Assembly (NCBI GenBank): GCA_019747815.1
Contig: JAIEQJ010000061.1
Location: forward strand, 48,608 to 112,607
DNA from: Hyphomonadaceae bacterium
GTDB taxonomy: Bacteria; Pseudomonadota; Alphaproteobacteria; Rhizobiales; Hyphomicrobiaceae
DNA: 64,000 nt
Reading direction: 5' to 3'
Shown: positions 40,734 to 50,406 of the stretch, in pieces
How the letters are laid out: each line of letters begins with the position of its first letter
Position numbering within the stretch: position 1 is the stretch's first letter
The notes under the pieces: model-generated
Told to the model about the DNA's origin: nothing
What the model saw: the letters and a program-made list of their open reading frames with translations, nothing else
Databases searched by the model: none
Program-made: the position numbers and the translations under genes

Positions 40734-43691
40734 TCAGCCGGCGAGCGCCTGCTCCACCAGCGTCTTCTGCTCCAGATTGTGCCGGCTGGCGAGACCGGTG
40801 GCCGTCGCCGCCGACGATGGCCGCCCCACATAGCGCGGACGCGTGTTGGCGATCGGCGTGTGCTGCAGCACCCATTCGATGTTGGGCTCGGCGAAGTGCC
40901 ATGCGCCCATGTTGCGCGGCTCCTCCTGCACCCACACCACCTCGGCCTTGGGAAAGCGCGACAGCTCCGTCACCAGCGCCTTGGCCGGGAACGGATAGAG
41001 CTGCTCGACGCGCAGGAGATAGACATCGCTGATGCCGGCGGCCTCCCGCGCCTCGTAAAGATCGTAGTAGACCTTGCCCGAGCACAGCACGACGCGGCGC
41101 ATCTCCGCATCGGGCTTGAGGGTGATCTTCTCGCCGCTGCGCACCTGGGCGTCATCCCACAAGACGCGATGGAAGGTGGTGCCGGGTCCCAGCTCGGCCA
41201 GGTCGGAGGTGACGCGCTTGTGCCTGAGCAGCGACTTGGGCGTCATGATCACCAGCGGCTTGCGGAACTTGCGGTGCAGCTGCCGGCGCAGGATGTGGAA
41301 GTAGTTGGCGGGCGTCGTGCAGTTGGCCACCTGCCAGTTGTCCTCCGCGCTCATCTGCAGGAAGCGCTCCAGGCGCGCGGAGGAATGCTCCGGCCCCTGG
41401 CCCTCATAGCCGTGCGGCAGCAGGCAGACGAGGCCCGACATCCTGAGCCACTTGCGCTCGCCCGAGGAGATGAACTGATCGAACACCACCTGCGCGCCGT
41501 TGGCAAAATCGCCGAACTGCGCCTCCCACATGACCAGCGCATTGGGCTCGGCCAGCGTGTAGCCGTATTCGAAGGCCAGCACCGCCTCCTCGGACAGCAT
41601 CGAGTTGATGACCTCGAAGCGGCCCTGGTTCGGCGACACGTACTTGAGCGGCGTGTAGCGCCGCTCGCTTTCCTGGTCGATCAGCACCGAATGGCGCTGC
41701 GAGAAGGTGCCGCGCTCGCTGTCCTGCCCGGAGAGGCGGACGGGAAAGCCCTCGTTGAGCAGCGTCGCGAACGACAGGTGCTCGGCCATCGACCAGTCGA
41801 GCCCCGTGCCGCTCTCCACCATCTCGCGCCGGCGCTGCAGCAGACGCTGGATGGTCTTGTGGGCGTTGAAATCCTGCGGGATGGAGGTGATGCGCCGGCC
41901 CACCTCTTTCAGGGTTTCGATCGCCACGCCGGTCTCGCCGCGCCGGGCCTCGTCCTCGGCGAAGCCCATCTTGGACCAGCGGCCGTCGAGCCAGTCGGCC
42001 TTGTTGGGCTTGTAGCTGTCGGATGCGGCCAGCTCCCCGTCGAGGTGGGCGCGGAACCTGGTCCTCAAGTCCTCGACATCCTGCGCGGTGACGACGCCCT
42101 CCTCCACCAGGCGCTGGCCGTAGATCTGCACCGCGCTCTTGTGGCTGCGGATGGCGCGGTACATCAGGGGCTGCGTGAACGCGGGCTCGTCGGACTCGTT
42201 GTGGCCGTGCTTGCGGTAGCAGAACATGTCGATCACGACCGGCTTCTGGAACCGCTGGCGGAACTCGGTGGCGATCTTGGCGACGTGCACCACGGCTTCC
42301 GGATTGTCGCCGTTCACGTGGAAGATCGGCGCCTCCACCATCTTGGCCACGTCCGAGCAGTAGGGCGAGGAGCGCGAATAGCGCGGGTTGGTGGTGAAAC
42401 CGATCTGGTTGTTGATGATGAAGTGGATGGAGCCGCCGGTGCGGTGGCCCTTGAGCCCCGACAGGCCGAAGCTCTCCGCCACCACGCCCTGGCCGGCGAA
42501 GGCGGCGTCGCCGTGGATCAGCAGCGGCAATACGGGCGTGCGCTCGCCGGCCTTGCAGCCGTGCTGGTCCTGCTTGGCGCGCACCTTGCCGAGCACAACG
42601 GGATCGACGATCTCCAGGTGCGAGGGATTGGCGGTGAGGGAGAGGTGCACGGTGTTGCCGTCGAAGGCGCGGTCCGAGGAGGCGCCCAGGTGGTACTTCA
42701 CGTCGCCCGAGCCCTCGACATCGTCGGGCTTGAACGAGCCGCCCTTGAACTCGTTGAAGATGGCGCGCAGCGGCTTGCCCATCACGTTGGCGAGCACGTT
42801 GAGGCGCCCGCGATGCGCCATGCCGATCACGATCTCCTTGACGCCGAGCTGGCCGCCGCGCTTGATGATCTGCTCCAGCGCCGGAACCATCGCCTCGGCG
42901 CCGTCGAGCCCGAAGCGCTTGGTGCCCGTGTACTTGACGTCGGCGAAGGTCTCGAACTGCTCGGCCTCCACCAGCTTGTTGAGGATCGCGCGCTTGCCTT
43001 CCGGGGTGAAGGCGATGTCCTTGTCCCTGCCCTCGATGCGCTCCTGGATCCACGCCTTCTGCAGCGGCGAGGTAATGTGCATGAACTCGACGCCGATGTG
43101 CCGGCAGTAGGTGCGGCGCAGAATTTTCAGGATCTCGCGGATGGTCGCCATCTCCAGGCCCAGCACCTTGTCGATGAAGATGGGGCGGTCGAGATCGGCG
43201 TCCGTGAAGCCGTAGGTCTCCGGGCGCAGCTCCTTGTGGATCTTGCGGCCCGAGAGGCCGAGCGGATCGAGGTCGGCGGCCAGATGCCCCATCACGCGGT
43301 AGGCGCGGATCAGCATCAGGGCGCGGATGCTGTCCTGGGTGGCGCGCAGGGAGACGGCGGGGCTCAAGTCGAAGCCGACGGCACTGGCCCGTGCCTGCAG
43401 GCGGCCGCGGATGTGCTGCTCGGCCGCACCGTAGTCACCGGTCAGGGCGCCCAGCAGCTCACGGTCGCCTTCGACGCTGAGCTGATCGAGCGGCCTGGCC
43501 CAGGATGGGCCCGCGTGCGCGTCGCCGTCCTGCTGCTCCTCGTGCAGGCTGGCGAAGAAATGGCGCCACTCGTCGCTCACCGAGCCCGGGTTGCGCTCGT
43601 ATTGGGCCTGCATGTCCTCGATGTAGGCGGCGTTGGCACCGTGCAGGAAGGATGTCCGCGCAAAGGCTTCGTTCTTCGGCTCGCGTGTCAT
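40734..43691 (-). CDS. sucA: 2-oxoglutarate dehydrogenase E1 component
   Basis: 985 residues. Thiamine-diphosphate-dependent decarboxylase that starts the TCA-cycle conversion of 2-oxoglutarate to succinyl-CoA. Visible: the N-terminal segment SFLHGANAAYIEDMQAQYER that binds E2, the catalytic EIVIGMAHRGRLNVLANVMG, the ThDP/Mg-binding GDAAFAGQGVVAESFGLSGL and NNQIGFTTNP, and the C-terminal transketolase-like part (EAQFGDFANGAQVVFDQFIS, PHGYEGQGPEHSSARLERFL). No Shine-Dalgarno is evident before the ATG; two operator-like repeats lie 90-160 bp upstream. A long ORF on the opposite strand is an artefact. Confidence 0.98.
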   Translation of the reverse strand: MTREPKNEAFARTSFLHGANAAYIEDMQAQYERNPGSVSDEWRHFFASLHEEQQDGDAHAGPSWARPLDQLSVEGDRELLGALTGDYGAAEQHIRGRLQARASAVGFDLSPAVSLRATQDSIRALMLIRAYRVMGHLAADLDPLGLSGRKIHKELRPETYGFTDADLDRPIFIDKVLGLEMATIREILKILRRTYCRHIGVEFMHITSPLQKAWIQERIEGRDKDIAFTPEGKRAILNKLVEAEQFETFADVKYTGTKRFGLDGAEAMVPALEQIIKRGGQLGVKEIVIGMAHRGRLNVLANVMGKPLRAIFNEFKGGSFKPDDVEGSGDVKYHLGASSDRAFDGNTVHLSLTANPSHLEIVDPVVLGKVRAKQDQHGCKAGERTPVLPLLIHGDAAFAGQGVVAESFGLSGLKGHRTGGSIHFIINNQIGFTTNPRYSRSSPYCSDVAKMVEAPIFHVNGDNPEAVVHVAKIATEFRQRFQKPVVIDMFCYRKHGHNESDEPAFTQPLMYRAIRSHKSAVQIYGQRLVEEGVVTAQDVEDLRTRFRAHLDGELAASDSYKPNKADWLDGRWSKMGFAEDEARRGETGVAIETLKEVGRRITSIPQDFNAHKTIQRLLQRRREMVESGTGLDWSMAEHLSFATLLNEGFPVRLSGQDSERGTFSQRHSVLIDQESERRYTPLKYVSPNQGRFEVINSMLSEEAVLAFEYGYTLAEPNALVMWEAQFGDFANGAQVVFDQFISSGERKWLRMSGLVCLLPHGYEGQGPEHSSARLERFLQMSAEDNWQVANCTTPANYFHILRRQLHRKFRKPLVIMTPKSLLRHKRVTSDLAELGPGTTFHRVLWDDAQVRSGEKITLKPDAEMRRVVLCSGKVYYDLYEAREAAGISDVYLLRVEQLYPFPAKALVTELSRFPKAEVVWVQEEPRNMGAWHFAEPNIEWVLQHTPIANTRPRYVGRPSSAATATGLASRHNLEQKTLVEQALAG

Positions 43692-43778
43692 AGGGGGGTC
43701 AACGCTTCATTGGATCGAGTGCAAGGGAGGGATCGCACGCAGAACTGACCAGGCGGCCCACCGGAGCGTCTAGCTACC

Positions 43779-43795
43779 ACATCACATCGTGATGT
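43779..43795. promoter_or_regulatory. Inverted repeat upstream of sucA
   Basis: ACATCACATCGTGATGT: perfect 6-bp arms with a 5-bp spacer, 88 bp before the sucA start. The shape suits a dimeric repressor (GntR- or MarR-type). No regulator is assigned. Confidence 0.45.
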
Positions 43796-43802
43796 ACAGG
43801 GT

Positions 43803-43849
43803 CGCGCCCCATATATGGGGTTCAAACGCGCCCATATATGGGGTTCAAA
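43803..43849. promoter_or_regulatory. Tandem duplicate with CCCATATATGGG palindrome upstream of sucA
   Basis: CGCGCCCCATATATGGGGTT + CAAA (43803-43826), repeated at once as CGCGCCCATATATGGGGTTC + AAA (43827-43849). Each copy carries the dyad CCCATATATGGG, and the centres are about 23 bp apart, near two helical turns. This is the AT-richest patch of the pobA-sucA gap and may hold the suc promoter or a paired operator. Confidence 0.6.
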
Positions 43850-43979
43850 TATGACTGACCAATAAAGATCGGGGCCCTTTGCACAGCATGGCAGGCGCCC
43901 ACTTGGGCATCGGTCTCCCGGCCTGAGACGCCGGATGGGGCCGGGGCGGCAGGGCTTGGCGCCACTGCCTGGGCGATAC

Positions 43980-45158
<1,179 letters not shown>

Positions 45159-45239
45159 TCATAGAGCAGCGGCGCGGGCTGCGGAAGGAAGCGAACGGCA
45201 CGGGAGCGGCGAGATCCACGGCCCATTCGCTCCGTCATT

Positions 45240-45428
45240 TCAGCCCTTCAAGCGGTTCGCCGGCACGTCCCAGAACGGCCGGCTCGCCTCGCACTGGGCC
45301 TGGCCCTTGTTGAAGCCCATGTCCTTGAGCGCGGCCTGATCCAATGCGAGCAGCCGCCGGCGCTCGGCGCGCACCTGCAGCGCAATCGCCGTGGTCCGGG
45401 CCCACCGGAAGAGCGCGATGCTGGCCAT
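45240..45428 (-). CDS. DUF1127 (YjiS-like) small protein
   Basis: 62 residues from the ATG at 45428, which gives ASIALFRWARTTAIALQVRA. The Arg-rich core RAERRRLLALDQAALKDMGF is the DUF1127 signature; the C-terminus adds KGQAQCEASRPFWD. DUF1127 proteins of alphaproteobacteria are short, basic and linked to RNA binding or stress and nutrient-dependent growth control; their exact function is open. It is divergent from the LysR gene across a 116-bp AT-rich gap. Confidence 0.85.
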   Translation of the reverse strand: MASIALFRWARTTAIALQVRAERRRLLALDQAALKDMGFNKGQAQCEASRPFWDVPANRLKG

Positions 45429-45485
45429 GATCTCGTTTCCTGCACGTTCGGTTTCGTCGGCCCCCGGCTTAGGCCGGCCTCTTGC

Positions 45486-45505
45486 ATAATGAAATGAAAT
45501 ATTAT
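45486..45505. promoter_or_regulatory. LysR-type box candidate
   Basis: ATAATGAAATGAAATATTAT: ATAAT and ATTAT arms separated by 10 bp, in the otherwise GC-rich divergent region between DUF1127 and lysR. The T-N11-A spacing resembles LysR-type boxes, 40 bp upstream of the LysR gene. Low AT chance in this genome makes the palindrome notable. Confidence 0.4.
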
Positions 45506-45544
45506 TTATTGTGAGCATCACGTATCGTTATCCAAGGATCGCCC

Positions 45545-46474
45545 ATGCGCCGCGATATCGATGTCGGTTTGCTCAGGGCCTTCATCGCGGTGGTCGAAAC
45601 CGGCAGCGTGACCGGGGCTGCCGGCCTGCTCAACCTCACCCAGGCGGCCGTCAGCCAGCAGCTCAAGCGCCTGGAGGAGCTGTTCGGCACGCCTCTGTTC
45701 GAGCGCCACCACAAGCGGCTCAGCCTGAAACCCGCCGGCGAGCGGCTGATGGCGCACGCCCAGCGGATGATCGCACTCAACGACGAGGTGTGGTGCACGA
45801 TGAGCGCGCCGGCCTACGAGGGCGAGGTGCGCCTGGGCGTTCCCCACGACATCGTCGGCCCCTATCTGCCGCCGGTTCTCAAGCGCTTCGACAAAGCCTG
45901 GCCGCGGGTGCGCGTTTCACTCGAGTGCCGAACGACGCAGCAACTGTGCGATCTGCTGCGCCAGGGCAAGATCGATCTCACCTTGACGACGGAGCAGCAG
46001 TGCCGCGCCGACGGCGAGACCCTGCTCGAGGACGACCTGGTCTGGACCGGCGCCATCAACGGCACGGCGCATCTGCGCGATCCGCTGCCGCTCTCCCTGG
46101 GCGATGGCTCGTGCGAGTTCCGCCCCTGCGTCCTCCAATCGATGCGCGAGACCAACCTCGACTGGCGCCTGGTGTGCGAGATCAGCAGCATGGAAGCGCT
46201 GTTCGCCTCCATCGAGGCGGACCTCGCCGTGGGTGCCTTTCTGCGCGGCACCATCCCGCACTACCTGCAGGTGGTGGAGAGCGACCGGTTGCCGAAGATG
46301 CCGAAATTCCTGATCAACATGTACCTGCCGCCGGCGCGGCAGAACCTCATCGCGGTAGAGCTTGCGCGCCATATCCGCCAGGAGTTCGCCGCGCAGGTGC
46401 GCCGATCCGGCAGGCCGGAGGCCGACGGCAAGGCCCGGCGCAAATCACCCTCCGCAGCCGCAATGGCCGGTTGA
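45545..46474 (+). CDS. LysR-family transcriptional regulator
   Basis: 309 residues. The N-terminal winged HTH is typical: DIDVGLLRAFIAVVETGSVT, GAAGLLNLTQAAVSQQLKRL, EELFGTPLFERHHKRLSLKP. The effector-binding domain (LysR substrate-binding, about residues 90-290) follows: VRLGVPHDIVGPYLPPVLKR, LPRMRVS-type strand and DLLRQGKIDLTLTTEQQ. The ligand is unknown. Divergent to the DUF1127 gene; possible targets are that gene, the LysE-type exporter just downstream, or pobA, but no direct evidence chooses among them. Confidence 0.92.
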   Translation: MRRDIDVGLLRAFIAVVETGSVTGAAGLLNLTQAAVSQQLKRLEELFGTPLFERHHKRLSLKPAGERLMAHAQRMIALNDEVWCTMSAPAYEGEVRLGVPHDIVGPYLPPVLKRFDKAWPRVRVSLECRTTQQLCDLLRQGKIDLTLTTEQQCRADGETLLEDDLVWTGAINGTAHLRDPLPLSLGDGSCEFRPCVLQSMRETNLDWRLVCEISSMEALFASIEADLAVGAFLRGTIPHYLQVVESDRLPKMPKFLINMYLPPARQNLIAVELARHIRQEFAAQVRRSGRPEADGKARRKSPSAAAMAG

Positions 46475-46530
46475 CGCAACGGGCCGAGACGGGCCTCTCG
46501 CTTCTTTCCGGTTGAAATTGAATCGCAGGT

Positions 46531-46649
46531 GTCATCCCGGCCGGAGCGGTGCGCAGAGCCGGGACCAGAGGCCACAGGCGCAAGGCTGGGGCTCTGCTGG
46601 GGCTCTGGGCCCCTGGATCCCGGATCGGCCTCCGGCCGTCTGGGATGAC
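46531..46649. repeat. Palindrome-bounded intergenic repeat
   Basis: GTCATCCCGGCCGGAGCGGT at one end and CCGTCTGGGATGAC at the other pair as inverted termini of a 119-bp element with internal GC-rich hairpins (GGGGCTCTGCTGGGGCTCTG). The terminal GGGATGAC is shared with the REP-like copies elsewhere. It lies between convergent lysR and lysE-family genes. Confidence 0.6.
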
Positions 46650-46685
46650 ACCGAGCCTGGGCGCTTCCACGATCGTGGGAAGACG

Positions 46686-47315
46686 CTAGCGCCGGGTCGC
46701 AAAGAGCAGCCATATCGCGATGGCGACCAGAACCAGCGCCAGCGCGCGGCGAACGATGGCGCTGCGACGCTCGTCCTCCAGCCAGGGCCGGGCGGCGCCC
46801 GCCAGCAGCACGATGGTGGTGTGCACGAGAGTGGCGACCGCCACGTAGACGACCGACAGGGAGACGGTCTGGCCAATCAGCGATCGCGACTCGTCGACGA
46901 ATGTCGGCAGAATGGCGACGTAGAACACGCCGGCCTTTGGATTGAGCAGGTTGGTGATGAGGCCGCGCACGAAGTACTTGGCATTGTCAACCTCGCTCTC
47001 GGCCGTCTTGCTGGGCGAGGTGTCCGCTCCGCGCCAGCCCTCCCAGGCCAGCCACAGCAGATAGATGCCGCCGGCCCAGCGCAGAACGTTGTAAAGAAAA
47101 CGCGAATTGGCGATGACCGCGGCCAGGCCGAGCGCCGCCCCGAGACCGACGATGAGGAGGCCGAGCGCGATGCCGGCGGTTGCCGCCAATCCGGCCCGCC
47201 GTCCCACGCTCGCGCTCAGCACGGCCAGGTAGGCCATGTTCGGCCCCGGCGTCATCTCGATCACCAGGCAGGTCACGGCAAACGTCAGCAGCGTCTCCGG
47301 GGAGAGAGTGATCAT
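46686..47315 (-). CDS. LysE/RhtB-family amino-acid exporter
   Basis: 209 residues from the ATG at 47315. Six membrane segments: TLLTFAVTCLVIEMTPGPNM (with the family's MTPGPN motif), AGLAATAGIALGLLIVGLGA, FLYNVLRWAGGIYLLWLAWE, AGVFYVAILPTFVDE, SLSVVYVAVATLVHTTIVLL and RALALVLVAIAIWLLFATR. Members export amino acids, homoserine lactones or related small polar compounds across the inner membrane. It may be controlled by the neighbouring LysR, as LysE is by LysG, but the two genes are convergent, not divergent, so this is uncertain. Confidence 0.9.
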   Translation of the reverse strand: MITLSPETLLTFAVTCLVIEMTPGPNMAYLAVLSASVGRRAGLAATAGIALGLLIVGLGAALGLAAVIANSRFLYNVLRWAGGIYLLWLAWEGWRGADTSPSKTAESEVDNAKYFVRGLITNLLNPKAGVFYVAILPTFVDESRSLIGQTVSLSVVYVAVATLVHTTIVLLAGAARPWLEDERRSAIVRRALALVLVAIAIWLLFATRR

Positions 47316-47595
47316 CTCCGATCCAGCCTTGATCCAAGATCGCCCACTCTGGCGAGCGGTGCACGAGCCTCGCTGCATCCTATCGAGGACGGCGCGCTGC
47401 GGCAGCCTGGCAGGTTAAACGTGAAGAAACACATCGTGTGCAAGAGCATGCCGGCATGGTGCTTGCTTGGGGCAGACGCGGCGCCTTGGCGCGTGCAAGC
47501 TGTGCGGAGGCCACCTTGAAGGCGAAGGGTGTGATAGTGGACAAAGCCGACGACCAGCGATCCGCTGCGGCTCGCCGGCACCCGATGGGCTCCTG

Positions 47596-48483
47596 ATGGC
47601 GAACCCGATGCACGCGCTGCTGCAGGCCTGGCGCCGGCGCTGGTGGCAACCCGACCCCGCCGCGCTCGAGGCGTTCGCGGGCCTCACGCCCATGACGGTG
47701 GTGACCGGCGGCTCGGAGGGCATCGGCCTGGAGCTGGCGCGCCGGTTCGCAGCCGCCGGCCATGATGTGATGCTGGTGGCACGGCGCGCCGAGCCGTTGC
47801 GGCAGGCCGCGCATGGGCTGCGCGCCGAATCCAAGGCGACCGTCGTGGTCGTGCCTGCCGACGTCACCGCCCCGGATGCGATTGCCACCATCGAGGCGGC
47901 GCTGGCAGCGCACGGCGCCTATGCCGACGTGCTCGTCAACAGCGCCGGCATGGGGCTGTCGGGGCCATTCCATGCCCATCCACCCGACGACGTGGTGCGC
48001 CTCATCGATCTCAACGTGCGTGCGCTCTCGCTGCTGACGCGGCATTTCCTGCCGGGCATGCGGCAGCGCGGCCGCGGCGGCATCCTCAACGTGGCCTCGC
48101 TCGGCGGCTATGCGCCGGGACCCAACCAGGCCGCCTACTACGCCAGCAAGGCCTATGTGCTCTCGCTCACAGAGGCGGTTGCCGCGGAGACGGCGGGCGA
48201 GGGCGTGCGCGTCTGCGCCCTGGCGCCTGGCCCGGTCAACACGGCGTTCCACGCGCGCATGGGCGCGGAAAAAGCCTTCTATCGCTTGCTGGTACCGCCG
48301 GCCTCGGCGCAATCCGTCGCTCGCGCCGGCTATCGCGGCTTCGTGCTGGGGCTGAGGGTTACCGTTCCCGGCTTGTTCAATCCACTGTTGGCACTGGCCA
48401 TGCGCATCATGCCGCATAGAATTGTGATTCCCATCATCGGATGGTTGCTGCGACCGCGCGAGGATGAGCGAAGGAATGTTTGA
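47596..48483 (+). CDS. Short-chain dehydrogenase/reductase
   Basis: 295 residues from the ATG at 47596. Cofactor motif TVVTGGSEGIGLELARRFAA (TGxxxGIG), NSAGMG for NAG, the catalytic Ser in LNVASLGGY and the catalytic Tyr/Lys in NQAAYYASKAYVLSLTEAVA. Length and the C-terminal hydrophobic stretch (PLLALAMRIMPHRIVIPIIG) suggest a membrane-associated member, similar to 3-ketosphinganine/steroid-type SDRs. Its last 20 bases overlap the glutamine amidotransferase gene, so the two are translationally linked. Confidence 0.9.
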   Translation: MANPMHALLQAWRRRWWQPDPAALEAFAGLTPMTVVTGGSEGIGLELARRFAAAGHDVMLVARRAEPLRQAAHGLRAESKATVVVVPADVTAPDAIATIEAALAAHGAYADVLVNSAGMGLSGPFHAHPPDDVVRLIDLNVRALSLLTRHFLPGMRQRGRGGILNVASLGGYAPGPNQAAYYASKAYVLSLTEAVAAETAGEGVRVCALAPGPVNTAFHARMGAEKAFYRLLVPPASAQSVARAGYRGFVLGLRVTVPGLFNPLLALAMRIMPHRIVIPIIGWLLRPREDERRNV

Positions 48484-49261
48484 CGCCCTATCCCCTGACG
48501 TGCACGGCGAGGATCGTGCCATCGGCCAGGTGCCTGTCGGCACCGCCGCCAGCCCAGACAAAAAGCCCGTCCTGATCGTCCTGCATCAGGAGAATTCCAA
48601 TCCCGGCCACGTCGGCCAGTGGTTCGTGCGCAACGGCTACCACCTCGACATCCGCAAGCCGCGTTTCGGCGAGCCGCTGCCCGCCACCATGGCCAACCAC
48701 AGCGGCGCCGTCATCTTCGGCGGCCCCATGAGCGCCAACGACAAGGACGACTTCATCCGCACCGAGACCGAATGGATCGGCGTGCCCCTCAAGGAGAAGG
48801 CGCCCTTGCTCGGCATCTGCCTCGGCGCGCAGATGCTGGCGATCCACCTCGGTGCCAAGGTGGGCTTCGATCCCGAGGACCGTGCGGAGATCGGCTACTA
48901 TCCGCTCATCACGACGGAGGAGGGCCGCCGCCTGGGCCCCTTTCCCGATCATGTCTATCAGTGGCACCGCGAGGGCTGCGAGCTTCCCGCCGATGCCCGC
49001 CTGCTGGCCACGTCGGACGGCGCATTCCCCGTCCAGGCGTTCAGCCACGGCGCCACGGCCGTCGGCGTCCAGTTCCATCCCGAGATCACCTACGCGCAAG
49101 TCCATCGCTGGACCGGCCACAACAACACGCGCCTTAAGATCAAGGGCGCACACGAGCGCCAGCAGCACATCGACGGCCATGTCGCGCACGGCCCGAGGGT
49201 GCAGGCCTGGCTCGGCCGCTTCCTCAATCGCTGGGCAAGAAGCGAACTTGCACTCGGCTGA
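48464..49261 (+). CDS. Class I glutamine amidotransferase (GMP synthase-like)
   Basis: 265 residues. The nucleophile Cys lies in LLGICLGAQMLAIHLGA, the His/Glu of the triad in VGVQFHPEITYAQVHRW, and the oxyanion-hole GG in SGAVIFGGPMSANDK. No synthetase domain is attached, so it is a stand-alone GATase-like protein of the kind that hydrolyses gamma-glutamyl compounds or acts with an unknown partner. Its start is inside the SDR gene, indicating co-translation with it. The pairing is unusual and gives no clear substrate. Confidence 0.87.
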   Translation: MSEGMFDALSPDVHGEDRAIGQVPVGTAASPDKKPVLIVLHQENSNPGHVGQWFVRNGYHLDIRKPRFGEPLPATMANHSGAVIFGGPMSANDKDDFIRTETEWIGVPLKEKAPLLGICLGAQMLAIHLGAKVGFDPEDRAEIGYYPLITTEEGRRLGPFPDHVYQWHREGCELPADARLLATSDGAFPVQAFSHGATAVGVQFHPEITYAQVHRWTGHNNTRLKIKGAHERQQHIDGHVAHGPRVQAWLGRFLNRWARSELALG

Positions 49262-49398
49262 CGCCCGTTCGTCAATTTGTAATCATTCGCCTGCCAGAGT
49301 GGGCTCGAGGCGCCGCGGATTGAATGTAACAGCGTACCCGGCGCTCATGGCACGGCCAGATGCAGTTGCGTCTCGGCCGTGCCGCTTTTGCTCGCCCT

Positions 49399-50406
49399 TC
49401 AGCCCGCAAACAGCCGCTGCACCAGCCGCCGCGCCAGCACACCGGCAACCCGCCGCCGATAATGGCCGGGCGTGAACGTGGTCTTCATCGACATGATCTG
49501 GTCGCGCACCAGCTCATCGAGGCCCTTGAAGACGCGGGCGTCCAGCGCACCGCCGCACAGCGCCTCGGTGCCTTCGAGCAGGACGGGCCGCGGATTGGTG
49601 CCGGTGACGGCCACGCGCAGGTGCGCGAGCGTGTCGCCCACGCGCCGCAGCGCCACCGCCACGCCCGCAACCGGATACTCGATCGAGCGGCGGATGCGGA
49701 TCTTGTCGTAGCCTGAGCGCAGGCCGGGCGTGCTCGTCACGCGTACGGCTGCGATGAACTCGCCGGGCTGGAGCGCCAGGTAGTGCTTGCCGTCGCCCTG
49801 GCCCGAGCCGTCGTGGCGGGCATGGCCGATGTAGAGATCCCGCAACGGCAGCGTGCGCTTGCCTGCAGCGTGCTGGATATCGACCTCGGCGTCGAGCGTC
49901 ATCAGCGCCGGCGCGAGATCGCCGCTGAAGGTGGCGAAGCACACGCCGCGGCTCTTGGGCGCCACGTGGCAGATCTCGCCCGTGGTCTTGAGACAGTGGT
50001 TGTTGGCGGACCGCCACCATTGGCTCTGATTGTAGAAGATGCAGCGCGTGTCGAGGCACAGGTTGCCGCCGACCGTGCCCATGTTGCGATGCGTGGGGCC
50101 GGCAATCGAGGCGGCCGCCTCGGCCACCACCGGATAGTGCGCGACGACGCCGGGGTGCTGCGCCACCTCGGCCAGCCTGACGGAGGCACCGATCTCCAGC
50201 CCCTGCGCGTCGGCCCTGATGGCGCGCAGCTCCGCGACACCGGTCATGTCGATCAGCACCGCAGGCGCGACGATGCCGCGGCGGATGTTGACCACGAGGT
50301 CGGTGCCGCCGCCGAGCAGCTGGGCCTGCGGATGGGCCGTGCGCGCCTCGAGCACGCCGGCCAGCGAGGTCGGGCTCAGCACCTGGAATTCGCAGAGGGC
50401 CTCCAT
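49399..50406 (-). CDS. hcrB: 4-hydroxybenzoyl-CoA reductase, beta (FAD and [4Fe-4S]) subunit
   Basis: 335 residues. FAD-binding domain of the molybdenum hydroxylase family: QLLGGGTDLVVNIRRG, IAGPTHRNMGTVGGNLCLD. What separates it from xanthine or CO dehydrogenase medium subunits is an inserted loop with four cysteines, C122 in DTRCIFYNQ, C138, C146 and C156 (C-x15-C-x7-C-x9-C), the place where HcrB carries its extra [4Fe-4S] cluster. This cluster inverts electron flow so the enzyme reductively removes the phenolic hydroxyl. Start ATG overlaps the hcrA stop (ATGA), so the subunits are translated together. Confidence 0.92.
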   Translation of the reverse strand: MEALCEFQVLSPTSLAGVLEARTAHPQAQLLGGGTDLVVNIRRGIVAPAVLIDMTGVAELRAIRADAQGLEIGASVRLAEVAQHPGVVAHYPVVAEAAASIAGPTHRNMGTVGGNLCLDTRCIFYNQSQWWRSANNHCLKTTGEICHVAPKSRGVCFATFSGDLAPALMTLDAEVDIQHAAGKRTLPLRDLYIGHARHDGSGQGDGKHYLALQPGEFIAAVRVTSTPGLRSGYDKIRIRRSIEYPVAGVAVALRRVGDTLAHLRVAVTGTNPRPVLLEGTEALCGGALDARVFKGLDELVRDQIMSMKTTFTPGHYRRRVAGVLARRLVQRLFAG

